Assembly: GCF_017161265.1 (NCBI RefSeq) | Contig: NZ_CP031393.1 | Coordinates: forward strand, 2,108,001-2,172,000 | Length of the DNA: 64,000 nucleotides | Reading direction: 5' to 3' | Source: Treponema medium | Lineage (GTDB): Bacteria > Spirochaetota > Spirochaetia > Treponematales > Treponemataceae | Shown here: piece after piece, positions 27,359 through 35,617 of the stretch | Layout: the number at the start of each line of letters is the position of its first letter | How positions within the stretch are numbered: the first letter of the stretch is position 1 | Program-made: the position numbers and the translations under genes | The notes under the pieces: generated by a model | Seen by the model: the letters and a program-made list of their open reading frames with translations, nothing else | The model's database searches: none | Told to the model about the DNA's origin: nothing

Positions 27359-29536
27359 TTATTTATTCCTTAGATTTTTCAAATAAGTCGGTATTTCAGA
27401 AAAACGGAAATGCAAACCGAATTTTAAGTAGCAGAAAGCGGCAGTTCCGACGATCAGAATACCGAGTATGATAAACACAGCTTTCCGTCCGTTTTTCTTA
27501 TCGGCAAAGGGGTCGATGGGAACGACAATACTGCCGAATGGAATGGTTGAAAGCTTGGTAAGCTGAGTTCCGAACGGAATGTTGATTCTCGTACGGATAT
27601 TGACCGCCCAGCCGTTTGCTTCAAGAATCGGAGCAATACTGCGTTTACGCAGCTTCATCGAGGCTAAAATCATCGACGGGCCGGAAATACAAAGTAAAAT
27701 TCCGATAAGGCCGAGCGGAACCCAAAAACCTAATCCGAATAGTGCTTGCAAAATACTGCCGATTAAGGCTGAAATACCGCCTAATGCAGTACCTATCAAG
27801 GCAATGGTTCCTAAGTCGAGTTTTTTGGTGGCTATGGGTGCAGCAACTGCCGGAGCTGTAGCTGTTGCTTGCTTATCAGCGGTTGTGACGGTTGATGCCG
27901 TCTTAGAAAGCAAATCGGCCGATTTCGCTTCGCCTGCCGCAGCCCGTGCCGCAATTTGGGTTTCAATCATGGCAGCGAGTTGCTTATACGGCATAAAAAA
28001 CGCCTGCCGAACACTGATCGGATTGGCAATGACTTTTGTAACAACTGCGTTCCAATCCTTGCCGACGCGGTCGTAAAAAATGCCGTTCCGACCAATCACG
28101 ATATTGTCGCTATCGCCATTTGTAAACAAAGCAACGATTTTTTTAGTTGTTTCTCCTTTGCGGCTTATATCGCAGTATACCAAATAGGCGCCGGAAAGCG
28201 TATCCAAGGTCGCATGGCGGGCATCGCCGTTGAGTTCAAAGCATAAATCTGCTGCACGTGTATCAAAATACAATACCCCCGCTTGAAAAACAGAACCTTT
28301 GCCCTCATAAAAATCGCTGAAGCTGATATAGTTTCTCAATAATGTAACAAAATCGCGGCGCAGGAGTACGAGCTTTTCCAAATTAGATACATTTCCGCGT
28401 TCTTTTTCTATTGTTAATGCATATCGAATTAACGAGGATACTTCTCCTTGTTTTTCGCCGTTGATAAGCGCTTGTAAGAACGGAACACTGAGCAAAGCTG
28501 CCGGTGTAGTAGGTTTCCCGCTCAAACGTTCTTGATACGGTGTCAGTTTCTGCACTATGAGGGCAAACTCATCCTGTGTAATGCATTCCTTGTGCCCGAG
28601 CAGCGGTGCAACGGTATCTTCTGCAAAGGTTTGCAGCTTTGCTTTCCATGCAGGATTGATTCCTTTTGTCAGGGGCAATGGCTTATCAGCGGCTGCTGCG
28701 GCGAGCGGTAATGCATACAGCGCTTCATTATTGTAATGAATACTTTCGGTTGCAAGTTGTTGGAATACCTGTTCATCTGCTGATAAGGCGGCTGCCTTGT
28801 CTGGTGCATACTCGGTTAATGTGCAGCGTAAAAAATAATCCTCTGCTTTTTCTTTTATAGCGGAAAGCGCTACTACGGCTTTTTGAGTGTGTTCCTGATC
28901 AAGCGGTAAGATTCCTTCTTCTGCCAAAGATGTTTGCCATGCTAAAAACGCTTGTGCATCGGTCATCAAATCTTGCAGAATGCATTGTTGAATTCCGTCT
29001 GCAAGTGTACCGTTTTCGATACAGGAGGCAACGGCTCTATTGATGATCTGTTTTAGTTTATCATCATCGGAACCGTCGGCTGGTATCGGTGCATTACAAT
29101 CCGGTGTATGTGCATCAAAGAATTTTTTTTGCGTTTCTATATCTACTATCGAAATTTCCTGCGTATCATTCTTTTGGATATGATCCAGTAACCAACGGGC
29201 GCTGGCACGAAGGGTCTCATCATTAATCGATGCAAGCGGCACTGAATCTCCTTCTTCCAGTAATAAAGAAAGATCGGAAAGCTGTGTACCGAGCCAATCC
29301 ACAGTAGCGAGAATTTCAGGTGGGCGGATGAAGCCATCGCCATCATAGTCAAGCAGTGAAATTGTCTTAGGATCAAAAAATATCCCCTGAGTCGGCATTG
29401 CCAACACCGTCCATAATTTCTGGTCAAGTTCACCCAAATGAGTAATATCATCTGCATTTTTCAAAATGACCTGCGTAACACCGCCGAAGCGTGAAAAATT
29501 CCAACGGTGTTGGTCAGTATTTTTTTGTAGTATCAT
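27359..29536 (-). CDS. Large protein with EF-hand-like loop and C-terminal membrane segments, function unknown
   Basis: 725 residues, not assigned to a known family. Near residues 60-80 is a calcium-binding-like loop, DYDGDGFIRPPEIL, matching the EF-hand D-x-D-x-D-G-x-I-x-x-x-E pattern closely. A long helical middle follows, then an Ala/Thr-rich linker (about 550-585). After that come two hydrophobic segments (ALIGTALGGISALIGSILQA and GFWVPLGLIGILLCISGPSM) and a third near the C-terminus (AVFIILGILIVGTAAFCYL). A GAGG ribosome binding site precedes the ATG. It stands alone, between tRNA-Val and a repeat S copy. The 170 bp between it and the tRNA contain nothing recognisable. Confidence 0.6.
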   Translation of the reverse strand: MILQKNTDQHRWNFSRFGGVTQVILKNADDITHLGELDQKLWTVLAMPTQGIFFDPKTISLLDYDGDGFIRPPEILATVDWLGTQLSDLSLLLEEGDSVPLASINDETLRASARWLLDHIQKNDTQEISIVDIETQKKFFDAHTPDCNAPIPADGSDDDKLKQIINRAVASCIENGTLADGIQQCILQDLMTDAQAFLAWQTSLAEEGILPLDQEHTQKAVVALSAIKEKAEDYFLRCTLTEYAPDKAAALSADEQVFQQLATESIHYNNEALYALPLAAAAADKPLPLTKGINPAWKAKLQTFAEDTVAPLLGHKECITQDEFALIVQKLTPYQERLSGKPTTPAALLSVPFLQALINGEKQGEVSSLIRYALTIEKERGNVSNLEKLVLLRRDFVTLLRNYISFSDFYEGKGSVFQAGVLYFDTRAADLCFELNGDARHATLDTLSGAYLVYCDISRKGETTKKIVALFTNGDSDNIVIGRNGIFYDRVGKDWNAVVTKVIANPISVRQAFFMPYKQLAAMIETQIAARAAAGEAKSADLLSKTASTVTTADKQATATAPAVAAPIATKKLDLGTIALIGTALGGISALIGSILQALFGLGFWVPLGLIGILLCISGPSMILASMKLRKRSIAPILEANGWAVNIRTRINIPFGTQLTKLSTIPFGSIVVPIDPFADKKNGRKAVFIILGILIVGTAAFCYLKFGLHFRFSEIPTYLKNLRNK

Positions 29537-29698
29537 AGTACCTCGTGAAGATATTTTCGATTATTCCGCTTGAAATGTCAATGATAGGTGCTCCATGGTT
29601 AGATTCTTATTGGAAGCTTCTAAAAAACTAATGGAGTTTTTAGAGATGTCTTTTTTTTTAAGTGATAAAATATTGAGTTGAGATTGCAATGAAAACGC

Positions 29699-29745
29699 GC
29701 CTTCATTAGTCAATGAACAGGGAGGTAATGTCGGCTAATGAAGGC
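29699..29745. repeat. 11-bp inverted repeat
   Basis: GCCTTCATTAG (29699-29709) and CTAATGAAGGC (29735-29745) pair exactly across 25 nt, in the 330-bp gap upstream of the EF-hand-like gene and downstream of 4hbD. It has no T-run; an operator or RNA stem are both possible. Confidence 0.5.
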
Positions 29746-29762
29746 AAAAGTACTCGAAGGAG

Positions 29763-29858
29763 AACTTCTAAAAACCGCAAGCCTATCGGCTTGTTCTGAA
29801 AGGAAATGATTTATCGTATCCGCTAGCGCGGATTGCGAATCAGTGTTTTTAGAGGTTC
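29763..29858. repeat. Dispersed repeat S, copy 3 (short form)
   Basis: Shares AGCCTATCGGCTT, a CCGC...GCGG stem and the GGATTGCGAA(A/T)CAG segment with copies 1 and 2. It is closed by CTTCTAAAAAC / GTTTTTAGAGG. It ends 8 bp past the 4hbD stop and probably doubles as that gene's terminator. Confidence 0.7.
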
Positions 29859-29866
29859 CCCGTACT

Positions 29867-30979
29867 TTAAAATAATTCGGTATAGATTTTAATCAGCCGG
29901 TCTCTGTCAAGGAACACAAAGTTATTTGCCATAAGGCGCTGCTGATTTGCAATGACGCTGTCGGCAAATTCGGCAATCTGCTCTTTTTTCATGCCATATT
30001 CGTGCAGCGGTTTCTTTTTGAGCAGACAGTTGAGCAGCTTTTCCAATGCATCATAGACATGTGCCGTGTCGCAGCCGAGGATATCGGCCATAAACCGGTT
30101 AAGCTTTTCAATCTCGCCGTCTTTTTTAATTTCAAGGTAATTTTTCAAGACGCCGGTAAACATCGCATAGTTTGATTCACCGTGAGCGACATGGAAGGTC
30201 GCGCCGACCGGATAGCTCATCGCGTGAACTGCTGCGCATCCTGCAATGCTGAATGCAATACCTGCATAGTTAGATGCAAGCAAGAAATCGCTTAACAGCG
30301 GAAGCCGTGCATCATGACCGTTTTTCTCAATTTCTTTGTAGCCCTTTAAAATCATCTCGATAGCTTTGTATCCGAACAGCTTTGTGCTTTCCGTTGCCTT
30401 GGGCGAAAGCGATGATTCAACGGCATGTACCAATGCATCGATGGAGCTTGTTGCAAAAAATTTGAACGGCAAGTCTTTCAGCAGTTCGGGAATCAACACC
30501 GCGTAGTCGCCGTACATTTCATCGTGTGCGAGGCCTTTTTTCGTACCGCGTGCATTCAGCGAGAGTACGGCGATATTGGTTACCTCCGATCCGGTGCCGC
30601 AGGTAGTCGGTACGATAATCAGCTCTTTGTCCTTTACGATTTCTTGTTTTCCGTCGTATAAGTCTAACACCGGCGAGGTGTGCTTTAAGGAGAAAAACTT
30701 TGAAATGTCGATGACGGTACCGCCGCCGATTGCGATAATACGCTTATAGCTGCCGTGTACATCTTTGTACATTGCTTCGACCATATCGTCGGAAGGTTCT
30801 CCCGCACCGTATTTTTCTTGAAAAAGCGTCGCGCAGGGTAGGTTCAATGCGCCGAAAAACGGTTTATAGATATACTCGTTTGTGATAACAAGATCGTCTT
30901 TTCCGAGCTTGAACGCTTCCGCAAATTCTTTCGCCGTTTCAAACTTGTAAATTTCGGGTTTTACCGCAAGTTGCTTCAT
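29867..30979 (-). CDS. 4hbD: NAD-dependent 4-hydroxybutyrate dehydrogenase (iron-type alcohol dehydrogenase)
   Basis: 370 residues of the Fe-ADH family. NAD-binding motif: RIIAIGGGTVIDISKFF. The PTTCGTGSEVTN motif and the metal ligands in DALVHAVESSL, HAMSYPVGATFHVAHGESN are intact. Length and sequence fit 4-hydroxybutyrate dehydrogenase of the Clostridium kluyveri type, which reduces succinate semialdehyde to 4-hydroxybutyrate. That call is supported by the 4-hydroxybutyryl-CoA dehydratase and CoA-transferase genes nearby. AAGGAG precedes the ATG. It overlaps the upstream FeoA-like gene by 4 bp. Confidence 0.88.
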   Translation of the reverse strand: MKQLAVKPEIYKFETAKEFAEAFKLGKDDLVITNEYIYKPFFGALNLPCATLFQEKYGAGEPSDDMVEAMYKDVHGSYKRIIAIGGGTVIDISKFFSLKHTSPVLDLYDGKQEIVKDKELIIVPTTCGTGSEVTNIAVLSLNARGTKKGLAHDEMYGDYAVLIPELLKDLPFKFFATSSIDALVHAVESSLSPKATESTKLFGYKAIEMILKGYKEIEKNGHDARLPLLSDFLLASNYAGIAFSIAGCAAVHAMSYPVGATFHVAHGESNYAMFTGVLKNYLEIKKDGEIEKLNRFMADILGCDTAHVYDALEKLLNCLLKKKPLHEYGMKKEQIAEFADSVIANQQRLMANNFVFLDRDRLIKIYTELF

Positions 30980-31314
30980 TGCTTTTCATCTCCTTTTTGT
31001 TGTACGTTTTCATTAATTTCGTTTGCCCTATCCCAGAGGTCGCCTGCGCGACCGTAAGAGCAGCAACTGAACAAAACAGGGTCTCCATTTCGTTTGAACT
31101 GCTCTCCAACGCCGATACAAGCAGCCTCTTCAATGGATAGTTCTATTTCTCGTTTAACGGTTTTAATCCGGCATACGGTTTCGGTATGTTCGATCACTTC
31201 TACATCCGCGCCGGCTGCAATCCCCATGTTTTCCATCCGCCTTTTAAGATCGCGCGAGCCGTTTATTTTTTTGACGGTATAAACGGCGCAGGGCGCTTCT
31301 TGTAATGTCATCAT
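30976..31314 (-). CDS. FeoA-like (ferrous iron transport A / SH3-fold) protein
   Basis: 112 residues. The first 75 match the FeoA fold: CAVYTVKKINGSRDLKRRMENMGIAAGADVEVI, then CRIKTVKREIELSIEEAACI. FeoA proteins are small cytoplasmic partners of the FeoB iron channel, but no feoB lies here. The extra 35-residue tail contains Cys-Cys (LFSCCSYGRAGD), and there is another Cys in CIGVGEQ. Wedged between the transporter and the iron-dependent dehydrogenase, it may sense or deliver Fe(II) for the iron enzymes of this locus; that is inference. Confidence 0.75.
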   Translation of the reverse strand: MMTLQEAPCAVYTVKKINGSRDLKRRMENMGIAAGADVEVIEHTETVCRIKTVKREIELSIEEAACIGVGEQFKRNGDPVLFSCCSYGRAGDLWDRANEINENVQQKGDEKQ

Positions 31315-31349
31315 ATCATACCGAACCTTTCATACTGATTTGACCGGTG

Positions 31350-32825
31350 TTATGCGGCTGTTTGGTCGCCGGACTTTTTAGTAAAAAGTTCGGTACCTTC
31401 GATAACAGCCCACAGGATAATGCCGATAAGCAGTGCCCATCCGGGAGTGTAGAAGCAGAGCGCCGAAGCGATAACGCAGGCGATACCTCTTTCGTTACGG
31501 TTGGTACACATTGTCATACCGACGTTACCGCAGGCAAAAGCCTGAACACCCATCGTAATGCCGAAGAATATGGCGAAAGCCGGACGGATAAGCGTAACGA
31601 GCGGAAGAATTAAAACGGCAATAACGGTTGCAGCACGGAACGTACAGACGCCGTCCCAGTAGCTGTGTAAGGTTTTGTATCCTCTCTTGTATCGTTCCGT
31701 AATGGTCAGTAAGCCTGATGCCCACAGTGGACCGCACATGGGAACCCACGGTGCAAAGAGCGACATGATGCCGTTACGGAGGAATGACACGAGATTTGAT
31801 CGTCCGGCATCGAAGATAACGGTTTCATCATCGCGAGTAGCAGTTGCTTCGGTAACAATTTCTTTTGCAAGAACAAAGTCGGAGAATGCAATAATATAGA
31901 CAGTAAGCGCCATCGGCAATGCCGCCAAGAAGAATTTTGTAGCCGGCATTCCTAAGCCAAAAATGGTGAAGTGTTCAAGCACAAAACCAAAAGAAAGTGG
32001 TGTAAAGCCCCATTGAATATTCGGCACGGCTATTTCTTTGATAAGGAACGGCGCCAACACGATGGCAAACACTTGTGCCGGAACAACGCCTTGGTTGCGG
32101 ATCGTCTCTAATGTTTTGTTCTTTGCAGCGGCCTTTGCAAAGGTCGAGTTAAATAAGAAGAAATAGGACATTAATACGGCGATAACAACGGTAATCGGTG
32201 CTTTGGGCATACGGGATTGGAATACGTTGATACCTGCGGTAACGCCGGCGCCCAATACGATACCCGCCTTAATGGATCGCGGTACCGTATCGACCAGTTT
32301 ACGTCCGATACCGGTTACACCCATGATTAAAAAGAAAAGCGCTACAACCATTTGCAAGGCGATCATTGCATAGACGCGATCGACATTTCCTGTTGCGTAG
32401 TTAGGCAGTTCCCATTGTGCCAAATACTTTAAGGTAAGCGGGAGTGCGGGGGTAATCCAGCCGGGGACGACGGGGTCGCCCAATAATGACGGCAGATAAT
32501 AACAGATAGCGTTCAGTACGCCGAATGTTAGCGACATTAAAAAGACGCTGTTTTCCGTCATTCCCAGTGCCGCGATGTTTTCCGGATTGTCGAACCCGAA
32601 AGTTGTCATTGTGGTAGCGGTTCCTGCACCGAGACAGGCGACGCCGAGAAAGAATGCCGCGAGCATTTCCGTCCACGACCATTCGTGATGGATCAGCGGA
32701 ATACGTAAATTGAATGGGCCGAGCGGAATGTACGGCTGTACGCCGCCGAATTCTCTCTTCTTTAAAGGAAATTTTCCTTCATTGAAGTGCTCCGGCATCT
32801 TTGCAGTTGCGAGTTGGTCACTCAT
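31350..32825 (-). CDS. Multi-pass transporter, NCS2/SulP-like fold; candidate 4-hydroxybutyrate or organic acid carrier (paralogue 1)
   Basis: 491 residues with roughly 12 or more hydrophobic helices. Signature segments are GDPVVPGWITPALPLTLKYL, VPRSIKAGIVLGAGVTAGI and MCGPLWASGLLTITERY. The GDP-V-PGW-TPA-PL element recalls the first half-helix motif of the nucleobase-ascorbate/sulfate permease superfamily, although I do not recognise the exact family. An AAGGAGG ribosome binding site precedes the ATG. It is cotranscribed with the FeoA-like gene and 4hbD (36-bp gap). A clear paralogue lies at 35618-36988, on the other side of abfD. The substrate is not known; the context points to a C4 acid. 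Confidence 0.7.
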   Translation of the reverse strand: MSDQLATAKMPEHFNEGKFPLKKREFGGVQPYIPLGPFNLRIPLIHHEWSWTEMLAAFFLGVACLGAGTATTMTTFGFDNPENIAALGMTENSVFLMSLTFGVLNAICYYLPSLLGDPVVPGWITPALPLTLKYLAQWELPNYATGNVDRVYAMIALQMVVALFFLIMGVTGIGRKLVDTVPRSIKAGIVLGAGVTAGINVFQSRMPKAPITVVIAVLMSYFFLFNSTFAKAAAKNKTLETIRNQGVVPAQVFAIVLAPFLIKEIAVPNIQWGFTPLSFGFVLEHFTIFGLGMPATKFFLAALPMALTVYIIAFSDFVLAKEIVTEATATRDDETVIFDAGRSNLVSFLRNGIMSLFAPWVPMCGPLWASGLLTITERYKRGYKTLHSYWDGVCTFRAATVIAVLILPLVTLIRPAFAIFFGITMGVQAFACGNVGMTMCTNRNERGIACVIASALCFYTPGWALLIGIILWAVIEGTELFTKKSGDQTAA

Positions 32826-32930
32826 ATATTTCCTCCTTCAGTTATTTCGGTAGCTTCTAAAAGAATACCGAGTTTTTAGAGCAAAACTGTTGTATATGGA
32901 TAACAGTTTGGTAAAGCATTTTTAAAAAAA

Positions 32931-32951
32931 GGCAGGGTTATTGGCCCTGCC
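32931..32951 (-). terminator. Terminator of abfD
   Basis: GGCAGGG (32931-32937) pairs with CCCTGCC (32945-32951). On the minus strand it is followed by a run of T. It lies 48 bp beyond the abfD stop and separates it from the transporter-feoA-4hbD unit. A further CTAAAA-type stem near 32858-32881 follows. Confidence 0.8.
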
Positions 32952-32998
32952 TTATCTCGTACTATCCATTCCTTAAATTAAGAATTAAGGAAGAATAA

Positions 32999-34450
32999 TT
33001 ACTCCTTAATCTTCGCGATATCCTTTGCAAGCTTTTTCTTCATTGCAAGGTTACCTTGGCGAGAGATCATGATACGCTGTGCCTGTGGAGAACCGGCGCC
33101 GTGCATGGACTCCGTGCGGTAACCGACTGCAGCGCTGCCGAGGGTCAGGTTTTCGATCAAGCGGAGAATGCGTAAGCGGTTCTCGGTAGAAACGGAGGCA
33201 ACACCCTGTAAGTATTTGACAACGTACGGTCCGAGTTTGGGATCGCGCAGATCGGATTCTGCCGGAGCGGTTACCATCAAGCCGCCTGCGATATCTTCTG
33301 CAAGACGTGCAATTTCATACGGGAAGCGCGTAACGTTCTGCTTACAGACGTTGGCAAGCAACAAGTCGATAAGGTAGTTACCGGACTTGGTCTTGGTGCC
33401 TTCAGCCGAACATGCGATACCGCAGCAGTACAGCGTTTCGTTCAGGTGGGTCATTTCAATCAGCTTATCTTTAACGTGAGAAGCTTTTTGAGCGCCGTTA
33501 TAGTCTGCTGCAACTGCCGCCGCACCGATAAGAACATCGCCGACGCCGACCTTGCATCCGCCGTAAGACTGGCGGTGATATCCTGCAAAGCGTTCAACCA
33601 GCATACCGGCAAATTCAAATTCGCCGTTCAGGAAGATGTGGTCGTTCGGAATAAATACGTTATCGAAGATAACCAAAGCTTCGGTTCCGCCGTAGGTGGA
33701 GTTACCGACATCGATTTCGGAACCTTCCAGCTTTCTGGTGTCGCAGCTCTGGCGTCCGACAATCATGAAGATACCTTTCGCATCGGTCGGGCAGGCAAAG
33801 GCTACTGCATAGTCTTTATCATCTTCGCCCATTGCGATAGTCGGCATAACGATAACTTCGTGCGAGTTGATAAAACCGGTTTGGTGCGCTTTTGCACCAC
33901 GAACGACGATACCGTCGGCTCTCCGTTCCACGACATGGAGGTATAAGTCGGGATCGGTCTGAGCGTGGGGCGCCAAAGAGCGATCTCCTTTCGGGTCGGT
34001 CATTGCACCGTCTACGGTCAGGTCTTCATCCTGAACATGCTGAATAAACTTTTTGAAGTTTTCATGATAATGCGTTCCGTATTTTTCATCGAGCTCATAC
34101 GTTGTGCTGAAAACGGCATTAAACGCATCCATACCGACGCAGCGCTGGAAGCAAGCCGCGGTTTTTTGTCCGCAAAGCCGCTGCATCTTTACCTTTTTAA
34201 TCAGATCCTCAGTACTCTGATGAATGTGTGTAAATCGGTTGATCTTCTTTCCGGTCAAGGAAGATTTAACGGTCATTAAATCTTCATATTCCGGCATCTG
34301 AGCCAGATCATAAGTAGCCTTCACCGAGTTCAGGGACGGTCGAAGAATCGGATTGTCAACAACATTGTCAACTTTTTTTCCGAACATGTAAACCTGCAAA
34401 TTCAGTTTACGCATACTCTCAACATACTGTTCGCCTGTCATAAGTGCCAT
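32999..34450 (-). CDS. abfD: 4-hydroxybutyryl-CoA dehydratase / vinylacetyl-CoA isomerase
   Basis: 483 residues from the ATG at 34450, chosen because AAGGAG lies 7 nt upstream and because it then matches the numbering of the Clostridium aminobutyricum enzyme. This FAD and [4Fe-4S] enzyme dehydrates 4-hydroxybutyryl-CoA to crotonyl-CoA by a ketyl radical route. All four cluster ligands are visible: the Cys pair in AACFQRCVGMD (C99/C103 in mature numbering) and the His and Cys spaced by seven in GYHRQSYGGCKVG (H292/C299 of the model enzyme). FAD-contacting stretches such as AHQTGFINSHEV and YGGTEALVIFD are present. It is oxygen-sensitive in known examples, in line with an anaerobe. Confidence 0.95.
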   Translation of the reverse strand: MALMTGEQYVESMRKLNLQVYMFGKKVDNVVDNPILRPSLNSVKATYDLAQMPEYEDLMTVKSSLTGKKINRFTHIHQSTEDLIKKVKMQRLCGQKTAACFQRCVGMDAFNAVFSTTYELDEKYGTHYHENFKKFIQHVQDEDLTVDGAMTDPKGDRSLAPHAQTDPDLYLHVVERRADGIVVRGAKAHQTGFINSHEVIVMPTIAMGEDDKDYAVAFACPTDAKGIFMIVGRQSCDTRKLEGSEIDVGNSTYGGTEALVIFDNVFIPNDHIFLNGEFEFAGMLVERFAGYHRQSYGGCKVGVGDVLIGAAAVAADYNGAQKASHVKDKLIEMTHLNETLYCCGIACSAEGTKTKSGNYLIDLLLANVCKQNVTRFPYEIARLAEDIAGGLMVTAPAESDLRDPKLGPYVVKYLQGVASVSTENRLRILRLIENLTLGSAAVGYRTESMHGAGSPQAQRIMISRQGNLAMKKKLAKDIAKIKE

Positions 34451-34537
34451 GTGCATACTCCTTACTTTGTTTATTTGTCTATCAGGATAGACGCCTTACT
34501 AATAGTAAAGCAATTTCTATGCCAATATATGCAAAAC

Positions 34538-34892
34538 AAACGTATCAGGCATTTTTTTAATCCCCGCAGAATAATTATGGGCTGTTCAACCTGTCCTTTT
34601 AAAAATATGCGAGTATCTACTTCGTTATTTCATAAAAATTAATCCTCGACGTGCAAAAGCACGCCTGTGGATAATTTTTGTTCATGCCTCATATCTATCT
34701 CGCCTATTTTTAAAAGGCTAACGGAAAAACTGCTTCCAAAATCACAGTCTCTTATTCTAGGATTTTTATCTATATCATCATCTGCCTGATATATTTGTTC
34801 TTTTACCGGAAAACTGTGCGAAATTTTATTCGTGCGGAGGGTTTAATACCCCGACGCAAGCGTCGGGGTTGTTGATTTGAAATTTCGCACAG
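34538..34892. repeat. Dispersed nested-palindrome repeat R, copy 3 (degenerate)
   Basis: Outer arms AACGTATCAGGC (34539-34550) and GCCTGATATATTTG (34783-34796) are imperfect. Inside are CCTTTTAAAAATA...TATTTTTAAAAGG and a GACGTGCAAAAGCACGCC stem. Beyond the outer arm is the CTGTGCGAAATTT / AAATTTCGCACAG hairpin (34814-34826, 34880-34892). Its loop is enlarged by a second perfect hairpin, ACCCCGACG-CAAG-CGTCGGGGT (34848-34869). The element begins 90 bp upstream of abfD. Confidence 0.75.
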
Positions 34893-35265
34893 TAAGGAAA
34901 AATAAGCACTCTTGTAGCTATCGTTTTTTTTCGATTATCTATGTACTGAGTGTGATGCTCCGCCCCTCTGTAAACCCTGATGGTTTACGTCGGAATACCC
35001 GGATGTTGGTTCATTTATGAATCGATTAGGGTAAATGGTTTAAAAATGAACCAATCTGCTGCATGAAAGGCACTTGCTAAAGTTAGATATAGTTTACATT
35101 TAAACTGTTTGTATTACTGCTGATGCCCCTATGGAAATGCTAAAAAGCAGCTTTTTTTAAAATAAGATAATTATCGATATAAAATATAGTAAAATGTGGT
35201 ATTGTTTTTCCTACTTTACGGCGAAGTCTTTGAATGACAGGGTTGGGAAGGTTTAGAAGTATATA
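34893..35265. other. Intergenic stretch with small hairpins, no gene seen
   Basis: No convincing coding sequence. It contains GTAAACC-CTGAT-GGTTTAC near 34972-34989 and a longer pair GGTTCATTT ... AATGAACC near 35013-35060. It joins two R elements in the 1.1-kb divergent region between abfD and the second transporter, where promoters for both directions must lie. Confidence 0.5.
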
Positions 35266-35497
35266 TGGCAACCGTATTAAAAATATTCCAAACGGTTGCA
35301 TTCCTTTTGCATGAAATTTTGAAAAAAATTTCATGCGGTTTGTTTTAGAAGAAGGGTAAGCGTATCAGGCAAAATAGACAAAAGCGCAGAATAATGGAGG
35401 TTGTGAGACCATTTGAACCGCGAAGAGGTTCAATTCTGGTTTAACAACCTCCACTTATTCTGGGGGCTGTTAAATAATAGTCTGATACGCTTACCCT
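35266..35497. repeat. Dispersed nested-palindrome repeat R, copy 4 (short)
   Basis: Order as in copies 5 and 7: GGCAACCGT...ACGGTTGC hairpin (35268-35299), GCATGAAATTTT...AAATTTCATGC hairpin (35309-35336), then outer arm AGGGTAAGCGTATCAG (35353-35368) paired with CTGATACGCTTACCCT (35482-35497). The inner arms include GCGCAGAATAATGGAGG...CCTCCACTTATTCTG. It lacks the variable interior hairpins, so it may be the minimal element. Confidence 0.82.
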
Positions 35498-35617
35498 GAT
35501 ATTTTAGAGGTTGGCATAGATATTGCTTATATATAACTATAACCCGTAGTGTCGAATGACCTTCGGGGTAAATGATAAAGTCTTGATTTAAGAAAAGGCT
35601 TTAAGGGGGAATTTTTT

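Noticed and set aside
35140-35334. 64-codon minus-strand frame between abfD and the second transporter
   Set aside because: It overlaps the R copy 4 hairpins, lacks a ribosome binding site and has no protein-like pattern.
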